NCBI GenBank assembly: GCA_910587575.1
Contig: CAJULU010000052.1
Coordinates: 1-25,581 of the forward strand
Direction of reading: 5' to 3'
DNA length: 25,581 nucleotides
From: an uncultured Dorea sp.
GTDB lineage: Bacteria > Bacillota > Clostridia > Lachnospirales > Lachnospiraceae
Shown: positions 8,132 to 16,409 of the stretch, piece after piece
How the letters are laid out: every line of letters starts with the position of its first letter
How positions within the stretch are numbered: position 1 is the stretch's first letter
Made by a program: the position numbers and the translations under genes
Notes under the pieces: generated by a model
What the model saw: the letters and a program-made list of their open reading frames with translations, nothing else
Databases searched by the model: none
What the model was told of the DNA's origin: nothing

Positions 8132-8139
8132 GACATATG
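8122..8139. promoter_or_regulatory. Candidate NiaR operator
   Basis: CATATGACAAGACATATG is an 18-bp near-palindrome (14 of 18 positions symmetric) with CATATG arms. It covers the nadA -35 box, where a bound repressor would block RNA polymerase. The operon encodes NiaR, whose family acts on such sites. The assignment is inference; the exact consensus for this genus is not known to me. Confidence 0.5.
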
Positions 8140-8142
8140 AAT

Positions 8143-8376
8143 TTACAAAAATTCCTGCTTTTTCATACATAAGTCATTGAGCATCCCCTGCTGTTCTTCA
8201 AGAAGGCCCAGGATCTCCCGGTCACAGGGAGGACAATTCTCCCGCATATATTCAAGCTTCTGGTAATATCCGCTGATCTCAAGGTCTTCCTCTTCTTCCC
8301 TGCGCCGGATCCACTTACTCTTCCGTCTTAATTGCTCTTCCTTAAGCCGCCCGGCTTTCTGATCTGTTCCAGACAT
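8143..8376 (-). CDS. Small coiled-coil protein at the end of the type VII unit
   Basis: The 77-residue protein is almost entirely predicted helix: a very basic N-terminal half (KEEQLRRKSKWIRRREEEE), then a YYQKLEYMRENCPPCDREIL segment with a CxxC pair at residues 48-51, and a Leu/Met-rich amphipathic end. It has no signal peptide. AGAGGAG lies 7 nt before the ATG, overlapping the upstream stop by a few bases (11 nt gap), so it is the last gene of the secretion unit. Small helical helpers are common next to LXG effectors (for example DUF3958- or DUF5082-like proteins), but I cannot assign it to a known one. It could be a targeting partner, a cytosolic immunity factor or unrelated. Confidence 0.65.
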   Translation of the reverse strand: MSGTDQKAGRLKEEQLRRKSKWIRRREEEEDLEISGYYQKLEYMRENCPPCDREILGLLEEQQGMLNDLCMKKQEFL

Positions 8377-8387
8377 ACGATTCTCCT

Positions 8388-9170
8388 CTATTCCACCAGA
8401 ATATAAACTTCTGTCCCCAGAATCTCTGAGTATTCTTTTTCTTTTCGTAATCTGACTTTTTCCAGATATTCGTATTTTTCTCTCATGTGTTCATCCCTGA
8501 GAAGATTTCCCGCCTCATCATATTCCATGGCATTCGCAATCTCCAGTACCAGCGCACCACTGGGAATCTCTGGCCTTTTCCCTTTTGTTCCCGCATAAAA
8601 GAATTCTCCTGCTTCTCCCCGGTCTTTCGGGTTCCGGACTCTGATTACCTCCCGGTACGTCTCCTCTGTCATGCTCTGCAGCTCATGGGTCACAGCCTCG
8701 CCTCCTGTTTCCAGCTGCCTCTCCAGAAGATTTAACTGCTCCTTTCCCAGATATTCGATATAGAGATTATTTCTCAGACAGATATATTCCAGATCCATCG
8801 CAGATTCCCTTTCATACAGATTCCGGTTTTCCGGTTCCGGTCCTGCAAACCCCAGGCCGCTGCTCCTTAATTCCTCATCCAATTGTCTGATGTCAAGCTT
8901 TTTCAGCAGATACGCATCCAGATTCGCCCTGTAGACTGCCTGCAGACACAGGTAACGGTGACTGAGACGTCCATCCTTAAGCAGCCCCTTTTCTTTACAC
9001 AGTTCGTGATTATAGCGGTAGATATAAGGATTCTCTGAAACCTCTTCCACAGACGGGATTCTCAATCTGTCCTCAAGTGCATATTTCCCCATCTCTTCCT
9101 CCTCTGACTTCATACGGCATAACATCATTCCTCCTGCCAGAATCAGCAGAAATACCATATATTTTTTCAT
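8388..9170 (-). CDS. Membrane-anchored protein next to the effector; candidate immunity or accessory factor
   Basis: The 260-residue protein opens with MKKYMVFLLILAGGMML, a typical short basic n-region and hydrophobic h-region. A Cys follows, but Leu precedes it, so a true lipobox is not met; an uncleaved anchor is more likely. The rest is polar, charged and mainly helical (about residues 25-260), placed outside the membrane by the positive-inside rule. I recognise no domain. The gene starts 4 nt after the effector stop (TAATAAAATG), which suggests translational coupling; a GTG at 9182 is an alternative start but has a poor ribosome-site distance. Its position right behind a putative secreted protease fits an immunity protein that shields the producing cell, but this is inference from context. 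Confidence 0.65.
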   Translation of the reverse strand: MKKYMVFLLILAGGMMLCRMKSEEEEMGKYALEDRLRIPSVEEVSENPYIYRYNHELCKEKGLLKDGRLSHRYLCLQAVYRANLDAYLLKKLDIRQLDEELRSSGLGFAGPEPENRNLYERESAMDLEYICLRNNLYIEYLGKEQLNLLERQLETGGEAVTHELQSMTEETYREVIRVRNPKDRGEAGEFFYAGTKGKRPEIPSGALVLEIANAMEYDEAGNLLRDEHMREKYEYLEKVRLRKEKEYSEILGTEVYILVE

Positions 9171-9174
9171 TTTA

Positions 9175-10626
9175 TTACTCACTTCTCTCTCCGAACCGTA
9201 CCGACTGGATCTTTACATATGCCTTCCCTGCACGGTTCCTGTCCGGTTCCCGATAATCAGGATCCTCTGGCCTGATATAGTAAACATTCCCCCAGGACGA
9301 TACCTGCACCCGCCCGTCTCCGGTAAGCCCCGTCACCGTCATGGCGTGCCCGCCATCCATCTGGGCAGGTTCCCCCTCTTCATCTTCAAGCCTTACCGGA
9401 CAGGTGCTGATAATTACCCGGTTTCCCTGCGCCGCTTCTTCTTTACATCTGTCGTATACCTCCTTAGCATTACATTCAATGTTCTCTATGCTTACGTCAA
9501 TCCCTTTTCTGTCCATATATCGCTCAAAACGGTATATCCTGTCATCCTGTGTGGTTCCCCGCCCGATTGTCGCCGAGAAATCCTCATGTTCATCATAGGC
9601 ATCATGCTCCGGCCATTGATTCCAGACCCTGTTGTGATTGTCACTGGCGCAGTAGAGATCAATAATAAGAGGGTTGTAGTTGACACATAACATCCCATCC
9701 GGATCTTCCCAAAAGAGGGGAAATCCGAAGATGTTCCCGAATTCCTCTTCCTTTCTCCTGTATTCATCCACAATCAGATTGGCAAAGGCCGCATACCCGC
9801 ATCCCTCGCTGTTAAGTTTCAATAAAAGCTCCTCAATCTGTTCATCGGAATAACCGTCATATTCTTCATAACCGTGAACCAGTTCCCGGATCTGTTCCCG
9901 GTCTGACCAGGTTCCTCTGCGCCACATTTCACAGGGACCGTTCTGATCCCCTCCCTGATCCTGATATCCCATTGCCAGGTGAATACCGGCATTTTTAAGC
10001 TGCCGTCTCCACTCCTGGTCAGGATCCGGCGCATAAGAACCATTTTGAAATCCATACGCAATCTTTGCCAGTCCGTTCTGTATCAGTACGCCGATCCCAT
10101 CTGTAACGGTAAACAGCGGCCCGGTAACTGCGGCAATCTCATCATATTTCTGTGTCTTCTCCCTCCATCTCTCATACAGCCTCTCACTGTTCGCCGCCAG
10201 ATGTTCATACTGCCCGGCTTTCCACTGATAATAGGAGTATAGGAAGACATCATCCGATGCCGCCATCCGGTTTCTATACATCATCTCACAGGACTGGTAA
10301 TTCTCCTTCATATTCTTTGCGTTTTCCATCTGGGAAAAGATCGTTTCACCGTCCAGGACCTCATTGCCCACAAGACTGCTTAAACTCTGAAAATCCGCAC
10401 TGTCAGACACAATGGCAATCCTCATTGCTTCGATTACCGTCTCATAATCTTCAAGCTGCTGCGCCAGGGCAGCGAAAGCTTCACTTTCAATCTCCGGATC
10501 TTCTGCAAAATCCACAATGCTCCTGCTGACGTTTTCCAGCGCCGTTAAGTCTTCCTCCATAGATTTCACAGCTTGTGCACATTGAGTTCTCATATCCGCC
10601 GGATTCAGATAATCACTTCTCTGCAT
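9175..10626 (-). CDS. LXG-like type VII effector with C-terminal papain/C39-like peptidase domain
   Basis: The 483-residue protein has no Sec signal. Residues 1-165 are helical and laid out like LXG domains of type VII substrates: alternating heptads, then a SLVGNEVLDGETI stretch near 84-96. A GPLFTVTDGIG hinge (169-179) and a variable linker follow. From about residue 265 it reads as a papain-fold cysteine peptidase: SEGCGYAAFANL puts Cys276 at the start of the core helix, MDGGHAMTVTG puts His427 before a strand, and SSWGNVYYI (443-451) matches the Asn-x-Trp-Gly region, with Ser443 where papain has Asn. It is directly downstream of EssC and a small SACOL2603-like partner. AGGAGG 9 nt before the ATG overlaps the partner's stop. 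A secreted or delivered protease toxin is the best reading; a cell-wall amide hydrolase is the main alternative. Confidence 0.75.
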   Translation of the reverse strand: MQRSDYLNPADMRTQCAQAVKSMEEDLTALENVSRSIVDFAEDPEIESEAFAALAQQLEDYETVIEAMRIAIVSDSADFQSLSSLVGNEVLDGETIFSQMENAKNMKENYQSCEMMYRNRMAASDDVFLYSYYQWKAGQYEHLAANSERLYERWREKTQKYDEIAAVTGPLFTVTDGIGVLIQNGLAKIAYGFQNGSYAPDPDQEWRRQLKNAGIHLAMGYQDQGGDQNGPCEMWRRGTWSDREQIRELVHGYEEYDGYSDEQIEELLLKLNSEGCGYAAFANLIVDEYRRKEEEFGNIFGFPLFWEDPDGMLCVNYNPLIIDLYCASDNHNRVWNQWPEHDAYDEHEDFSATIGRGTTQDDRIYRFERYMDRKGIDVSIENIECNAKEVYDRCKEEAAQGNRVIISTCPVRLEDEEGEPAQMDGGHAMTVTGLTGDGRVQVSSWGNVYYIRPEDPDYREPDRNRAGKAYVKIQSVRFGERSE

Positions 10627-10638
10627 AAGGTATCCCTC

Positions 10639-10947
10639 CTATTCTCTGGCCCTTATCACCGGATACCGGGGACCGTTTTCTTTAAACCTCCCCATCATCT
10701 CGTCAAATTCCACAAATGCCGCTCCTAAACCTCTGATATTCTCTGCCTCCACATCCAGCAGGACACCCAGCCTTGAAATCCGCTCCTGTCCTCTTCCATA
10801 TGCGGATCTGCCTCTTTCATTGGCAGGCAGGGTTGTTCTCGTATCCTGCCGGGTCAGCGGAACATTCCCCAGATATGCGGCGGCGCTGTCCATAAGCGCC
10901 GCATCTTTCTCAGCCTGTCCCTGGTTCACACGAATATTCTCTGCCAA
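10639..10947 (-). CDS. Small WXG100-like partner of the SACOL2603/DUF3130 type
   Basis: The 102-residue helical protein (MAENIRVNQGQAEKDAALM...AENIRGLGAAFVEFDEMMGRF) resembles the TIGR04197 (SACOL2603, DUF3130) family in length, in the early AEKDAALMDSAA helix and in the late NIRGLGAAFVEFDEMM helix. Members of this group (Lap1-type) bind LXG effectors and help bring them to the secretion ATPase. The start is a TTG at 10947; the nearby ATG (10952) is out of frame, and GAGGAG lies 11 nt upstream, right after the essC stop. The next gene, the likely effector, starts 12 nt after its stop. The family call comes from pattern memory and is moderately sure. Confidence 0.7.
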   Translation of the reverse strand: MAENIRVNQGQAEKDAALMDSAAAYLGNVPLTRQDTRTTLPANERGRSAYGRGQERISRLGVLLDVEAENIRGLGAAFVEFDEMMGRFKENGPRYPVIRARE

Positions 10948-10965
10948 ACCATTTTTCTCTCCTCT

Positions 10966-13900
10966 CTAATTATATTTTGGAAGCCGTACCCTCTGGTAAA
11001 CACCGTTTCGAAACAGAAGCCCGTCCCCGGATACCGGCAGTTCACGCAGACTCTGGACGGGAAAGACAGGAACGACTCCCTGGGCGCTTAATACCAGCCC
11101 GTCTGCCGCCTGCTTTACCAGTCTGTCCATCCTGCTCATTCCCCGGGACTTGGCCGCATGAACGGTCATGATGCAGACGACTCCAAGCGCCAGGCCCTCC
11201 TGTATCATGGAAGCCGCACGGTCCAGGTCACCTTTCATATATTCTGTGAAATCATCCAGATCGTCAATGCATATCGTATAATACGGCAGTTCCCCCACAA
11301 GCTTTCTGGGGGACAGATCCTTACACTCTCCAAGCCTCTTTTTCAGAAACTTCCGTCTTTCTTCCAGCTCCTTATCCATTTCCTTGAAAAAAACTTCTTT
11401 CTCCCTCTGCCCTTCCATATACAGAACATGAGAATCCTTACGGAAATGATACAGGTCCATATCCCGGGAATCAAAGATACAGGTCCGCCCCTTCAGAACC
11501 GCCTGTTCTGCCAGCACCCGGAGGATGTTCGTCTTGCCTGCGCCCGCATTCCCCACAATTACAAAGAGCCCTGCCGTTCTCCCAAATCCTCTGCCGGTTA
11601 CACTCTCAAGTTCCAGTCCTACCAGGTAATCGCTTTCGTCACCGGGATATTCTCTCAGCATAGAGGCTGACAGATCCTGGGGCAGCACAGGGATATGGGG
11701 CGCTTCCCTTCCCCTGGATCTGCTGCGGATCTCCCGGATCAGTTTCTTTACTCCTCTGCTGTATGCCGCCTTGTCCTCACAGGAGGCCATGACGTAAATC
11801 TGGGCTTCGTGGACTTCCTCTCCTCTTACCAGTACACGTCCTCTGATGTCTGACTGTCTGCAGTACCCCCTTCCATCAACAGGAAAGGTCTCGTTTTCAT
11901 CAGACTGATATCCGGCAATCCTGTTCCTGAAATTATTCAGCGTCGCATGACGTACCCCATTCACCCTTGTTGCGGCGGCAACTGTATAGATTCCAAGTCC
12001 GGGGCCGTCCCTCGTAAGCTTTGTAAAAAATTCTTCCTCTTCAATTCCCATCTCCTTTACAACGTCAAACTGGTCAATCGCTATGACGATGTCTAACTGC
12101 GGTTTCCGGGACAACTCCCGGTATGCCGCCAGGGAAGGGGCCGCATATTCTGCAAGAATTCTCTTCCTGGCCGCTATCTCTTCTGTTATGAGTTTCTTGA
12201 ATTTCCAGTACCGTTCCTCTTCGTCCAAAGAAATATACTCTGCCGTATGAGGAAGTTCCTTCAAAGGCATACAGCCATGATTTCCGTAATCCAGAATATA
12301 AAAATTCACGTCATCCACATCATATGATACCGCAAGACTGATCAGTACCGTTGTCAGAAATACCGTCTTCCCAGAACCGGAGGAAGCCGTAAACAAAAGA
12401 TTTCCATCACTCTCAAAGTCTTGTATAAGCTCCTTCTGTTCCTGTATTTCCGGCAGATCCATCTTCCCAATTACCACTGACAGTCCTGCTCTTCCTTTCT
12501 GCACCAGTCTGAAAAACGGATCCTCTGCCTTTCCATCTTCCCGCACCAGTCTGACCGAGACATCCTCCGGCTTCCCCTCATACTCTGCTGCAGCAGGGCT
12601 TACCAGCATCTTCCCCAGAGGGGGCAGCCACGGTTTTCTCACCCTGTCCTCCCTTTCTTTTTCAAATACTTCCCGGATATGGCATACCACGGCTTCCAGC
12701 TGTGTCTGGCATGCACGGTATTCCCCCGCCCTTCCGCTTAAATCCTGGCTGACCAGTTCGCCCTGCCCCAGTTCATTTACTACATAAACCCTCTCTTCAG
12801 CCCCATCGTCCTTTTCGGCCGTCTCCTGGTACGCTGCGCCGCTGAAAGCCGCCTGGAATAATTCATAGATCTCATGATTCCCTACCTTAAGATAGGCTCT
12901 TCCAGGCAGAGTAACGGCTGCGGCATCCGCAGTCTTTAAGACTTCCCTGCTGTCGCTTTCATTCTGTACCTTCAGACACAGCTTAAACCTGCTGTTGCTC
13001 CAGATCTGTTCGTCAATGACTCCGGCCGGTTTCTGTGTCGCCAGGATCAGGTGGATTCCCAGGCTTCTTCCGATCCGTGACGCTGACACAAGCTCTTTCA
13101 TAAAATCCGGCTGTTCCTTCTTAAGCTCTGCAAATTCATCGCAGATCATAAAGAGATGGGGCAGCGGTTCCGGCGCTGTTCCTTCCTTGAACAGTCTCAT
13201 GTAACCATTGATGTGGTTCACACCATAGTCTCTGAATATCTTCTGTCTCCGTGACAGTTCCGCTTTCACGGAGACCAGCGCCCGTATGCTTCCGCTTCCA
13301 TCCAGGTTCGTAATTGTTCCCAGATGATGAGGCAGCCTTCCAAACAGATCCGCCATCCCGCCTCCCTTGTAATCAATCAGCAGGAATCCCACCTCATGCG
13401 GATGAAAATTCACTGCCAGTGACAGGATATAGCTCTGTATCAGTTCTGATTTTCCCGCTCCTGTCGTTCCGGCAGCAAGCCCGTGAGGGCCGTGCGCCTT
13501 CTCGTGAAGATTGAGAACCAGCACGTCATCTTCCGAACGTTTCCCCAGAGGCACGGCCAGGGATTTGTGAGACTGCCCTTTCTTCCACCTGTTCCGGATC
13601 TCCAGTTCTTCCGGACTTCGTATCCCGTACAACTCAAAAAAAGTAACGCTTTCCGGTATGTAACCGGTAACTCCCTTCTGATGCTGCAGTACGCTCAGGT
13701 TTCTCGCCATCCATTCAAATCCAGACGTCCGGGGCTCATCAAAGATCAGCTTCAGTCCCACATACTCCCTTGCCTCCTGAAGCAGCATTCCTTCCCGTGT
13801 ATTGTAAAGCTTTAGAACCGTACCAATATATTCCGGAAGATCTGCCCGGATATCACTGGTATAAATTATCGAGAATCCCAGGGCATTTCCATCCATACGA

Positions 13901-15228
13901 AGATACTCCGAAATCCCATGGTCCATAAGCCAGGCAGGCTCATCTACCAGAAACAGATAATGCGGCAGGCATCCTGTCTTTCGTTTCCCTTCCCGAATGC
14001 GTTCTGCCCGTTCTTTCAATATCTGGCCTGCACTGCCGAGCACAAGATCACGGGTCCGTTCTGAATGGACTAACCCCGATACATTCACCGGCATCAGATG
14101 CGTGTGGGGAAGCCAGCGCATCCATGCGAACCTGTCCTCATACTCCCCGCTGTAAATGACAATCATCTGAAGATCATGATAACTCTGGAAAAATGCCGCC
14201 TGAACCGCCAGGATTCCAAGCTGCCTGTGTAATGCCTCTTTCTCTCCCACCATTCCGAGATGAGTATGTTTCAGGTCAATGGCCTTTGGCTTCTCGATAG
14301 TGGAATACTTCTGCCGGATTTCACAGGACATCTTTGTAAGCATACCCGCTTTTGAATCCCAGGAAACCTCCTTACCGCTAATCTGGAAATCCGTTTCTCC
14401 CACATAACGGCCAATGGACAGGGTCAGAAAATCTTCGTCAGAAGAAATTCTCTCATAGATCCGGCTGTTATATTCCCTGCACATTCCTGCCAGTTCGTCT
14501 GTCTCCGGATACTGGTAGGCATAGACCTCCTGCTCCTGCTCATAAGCCATGGCAATCTTCCTGTGCATACTCCACAGATAGTTCATATAAATAACATGGT
14601 GTCTCCGGTTTCTTTCCCTTAATTCCTTCTTTTCACTCACATACCGGATCCCGGAGAACACAGCCGTCATTCCCGCAGCAGCCGCAGACATCAGCAGATA
14701 GATCCCCCGCCCCATCAATAAACCGGTCATGATCGTTACCGCCATCATACCAAGGGGCGGAAGTACTGACATCAGAAACTCTCTGCCATCCTGCTTCTCC
14801 TCTGCACAGGGAGGCTCCATCACAAACTTCCTGGCAGACGTTCTTCTGATCATCCTTGGAGAGCGCCTGTAAACCGGGAAACCTTCCGGATAGTGTTCCC
14901 AGGGCCGTTCCGGCAAAGACGTTATATAACTGCTGACAGACCCCTGTATGGCGATCCGTTCTTTCCACACTCCGATCTGCAGTCTTCCCAGGGTCAGGAT
15001 ATCTCCAGGACTCATCGTGAATTCATCCGTTCCGATCCTCTGCCAGTTCCGGTACAGACATTCTTCCTCTGCAATCTCAGAAAATATTTCCATTCCACGG
15101 ATGTAAAAACGGCTTTTTAGTCCGGGAATACACAGAACCGCCTCGGTTCCCGAAGAAATCGTAACATTCTTTCCCCTGCCATAGAGATGCTTTTCCTCCT
15201 CTTTTGTCTGCCTCAGTACAGATTGCAT
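10966..15228 (-). CDS. essC: EssC-type FtsK/SpoIIIE secretion ATPase
   Basis: The 1420-residue motor protein is the core of type VIIb secretion. Residues 1-100 form the FHA-like N-terminal region. Two TM helices lie near 153-172 and 174-194. After a linker come three ATPase modules: module 1 with Walker A GTTGAGKS (587-594) and Walker B FMICDE (E698); module 2 with ASSGSGKT (948-955) and AIDQ (D1052, Q1053); module 3 with GNAGAGKT (1226-1233) and CIDD (D1322, D1323). Modules 2 and 3 lack the catalytic Glu after the Walker B Asp, and module 2 has Ala for the first Gly, so only module 1 looks fully competent. The length is typical of EssC (about 1480). GAAGGAG 8 nt before the ATG sets the start. 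It follows essB and precedes the effector module, the usual place for strain-variable cargo. Confidence 0.95.
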   Translation of the reverse strand: MQSVLRQTKEEEKHLYGRGKNVTISSGTEAVLCIPGLKSRFYIRGMEIFSEIAEEECLYRNWQRIGTDEFTMSPGDILTLGRLQIGVWKERIAIQGSVSSYITSLPERPWEHYPEGFPVYRRSPRMIRRTSARKFVMEPPCAEEKQDGREFLMSVLPPLGMMAVTIMTGLLMGRGIYLLMSAAAAGMTAVFSGIRYVSEKKELRERNRRHHVIYMNYLWSMHRKIAMAYEQEQEVYAYQYPETDELAGMCREYNSRIYERISSDEDFLTLSIGRYVGETDFQISGKEVSWDSKAGMLTKMSCEIRQKYSTIEKPKAIDLKHTHLGMVGEKEALHRQLGILAVQAAFFQSYHDLQMIVIYSGEYEDRFAWMRWLPHTHLMPVNVSGLVHSERTRDLVLGSAGQILKERAERIREGKRKTGCLPHYLFLVDEPAWLMDHGISEYLRMDGNALGFSIIYTSDIRADLPEYIGTVLKLYNTREGMLLQEAREYVGLKLIFDEPRTSGFEWMARNLSVLQHQKGVTGYIPESVTFFELYGIRSPEELEIRNRWKKGQSHKSLAVPLGKRSEDDVLVLNLHEKAHGPHGLAAGTTGAGKSELIQSYILSLAVNFHPHEVGFLLIDYKGGGMADLFGRLPHHLGTITNLDGSGSIRALVSVKAELSRRQKIFRDYGVNHINGYMRLFKEGTAPEPLPHLFMICDEFAELKKEQPDFMKELVSASRIGRSLGIHLILATQKPAGVIDEQIWSNSRFKLCLKVQNESDSREVLKTADAAAVTLPGRAYLKVGNHEIYELFQAAFSGAAYQETAEKDDGAEERVYVVNELGQGELVSQDLSGRAGEYRACQTQLEAVVCHIREVFEKEREDRVRKPWLPPLGKMLVSPAAAEYEGKPEDVSVRLVREDGKAEDPFFRLVQKGRAGLSVVIGKMDLPEIQEQKELIQDFESDGNLLFTASSGSGKTVFLTTVLISLAVSYDVDDVNFYILDYGNHGCMPLKELPHTAEYISLDEEERYWKFKKLITEEIAARKRILAEYAAPSLAAYRELSRKPQLDIVIAIDQFDVVKEMGIEEEEFFTKLTRDGPGLGIYTVAAATRVNGVRHATLNNFRNRIAGYQSDENETFPVDGRGYCRQSDIRGRVLVRGEEVHEAQIYVMASCEDKAAYSRGVKKLIREIRSRSRGREAPHIPVLPQDLSASMLREYPGDESDYLVGLELESVTGRGFGRTAGLFVIVGNAGAGKTNILRVLAEQAVLKGRTCIFDSRDMDLYHFRKDSHVLYMEGQREKEVFFKEMDKELEERRKFLKKRLGECKDLSPRKLVGELPYYTICIDDLDDFTEYMKGDLDRAASMIQEGLALGVVCIMTVHAAKSRGMSRMDRLVKQAADGLVLSAQGVVPVFPVQSLRELPVSGDGLLFRNGVYQRVRLPKYN

Positions 15229-15273
15229 ACACAGACTCCTTCTATAAATATTACAGTGAACGCCCCGCTTCCA

Positions 15274-16371
15274 TCAGTCCTGCAGACCTAATCTGCCTGC
15301 AAGCTCTTCAATATTTTTCATCAGCTCCTGCTTTCTGCCGCTCTTTTCTTCACCGGACATCCCTTCGTCAGCTTCGATCTGGCGTAATTCATGCATATAA
15401 GCATACAGTAAAAGCTGGTCGTCGCACATCTTCATGGCAAGTTCTTCTGCCTCGCTGATTTCCAGACGCCCCAGATGGATCCAGTAGTCCAGCACATTCT
15501 CGTTCGACTGGTAAGTAACCCTGCTCAGAATATTTTCCTTGTCTTTCCCACTGAATGTATCTACCGTCTGTCCCTGAATATAGGCGGCAGCAAGCATATA
15601 TTTCCCGGTACGGCCAAGTTCTTCGGTTCTGAATCCTTTCAGCGAATCCACAAGGGAAATATAATCTTTCCGGATATAGGCATCCGCCGCTTCAATCAGA
15701 AGCTCCTGCCTCGGCATATACCAGAAAAAGCTGTAGACCGTGGACACTGCAAGCAGAAATAGTAAACATGCAGAAGCAGCACAATATCTGACCAGCCGCC
15801 TGTATCCGCACTTTCCTACCCGCCTCGTGTTCTTCTTCTCTTCTTCCAGAAGATTCGTATAATATTCTGATAATATCTTTTTCTCTTCCTGTACGGTTTC
15901 CGGTTCCATAAGACCTGTGATCTCATCTTTTGCCTGGAGAATCTCCATTCCGCCATACAGATAGTCTTCATAAGGCCTGGAACCTTCCAGAATATAGCCG
16001 ATCAGCGCATGATACTGTCTTAGGAATTCTCTCATCCTGTTCTTCGGGCCGGAAGAAATCACATCCCTCGTCTTTACCCTGACTCTTCCCAGAATATCAT
16101 AGTACAGATTCCCGGGATCAAGAGAAAATTCATAGTTCTGATATGGTTCCTCAAGTTCCGCCACATGCAGCAGAACCGCCAGCTTCCAAAGACGTTCCGC
16201 ATCCTTTAATTCCTCAAACATCTTCATTCCCCGCAGATCAAAATTCATACAGACCGACTCTCTCTCCTCTTCGATTCTGCAGGGAAGAAACAGGTGACTG
16301 TTCTCCTCCAGCCGTCTGAAGTCATATGTTCCCTTTGCTGCCAGGTCGCTTCTGCGTATCCTTACCTTCAT
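15274..16371 (-). CDS. essB: EssB/YukC-type membrane component of type VII secretion
   Basis: The 365-residue protein has the EssB layout: a cytosolic pseudokinase-like domain (about residues 1-195; RLWKLAVLLHVAELEEPYQN, LYYDILGRVRVK), one TM helix (about 197-217, CAASACLLFLLAVSTVYSFFW), and an extracytoplasmic helical domain with DAYIRKDYISLVDSLKGF. EssB/YukC connects EssC to other membrane parts in Firmicutes systems. The start at 16371 is chosen because AAGGGGGA is about 8 nt upstream and it lies after the esaB stop; a longer frame opening with TTG at 16431 would overlap esaB and has no ribosome site. It is 45 nt upstream of essC in the same operon. Confidence 0.88.
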   Translation of the reverse strand: MKVRIRRSDLAAKGTYDFRRLEENSHLFLPCRIEEERESVCMNFDLRGMKMFEELKDAERLWKLAVLLHVAELEEPYQNYEFSLDPGNLYYDILGRVRVKTRDVISSGPKNRMREFLRQYHALIGYILEGSRPYEDYLYGGMEILQAKDEITGLMEPETVQEEKKILSEYYTNLLEEEKKNTRRVGKCGYRRLVRYCAASACLLFLLAVSTVYSFFWYMPRQELLIEAADAYIRKDYISLVDSLKGFRTEELGRTGKYMLAAAYIQGQTVDTFSGKDKENILSRVTYQSNENVLDYWIHLGRLEISEAEELAMKMCDDQLLLYAYMHELRQIEADEGMSGEEKSGRKQELMKNIEELAGRLGLQD

Positions 16372-16409
16372 GCCTGTTTCCCCCTTTCGGAATGATACGG
16401 CTGCTTCTC

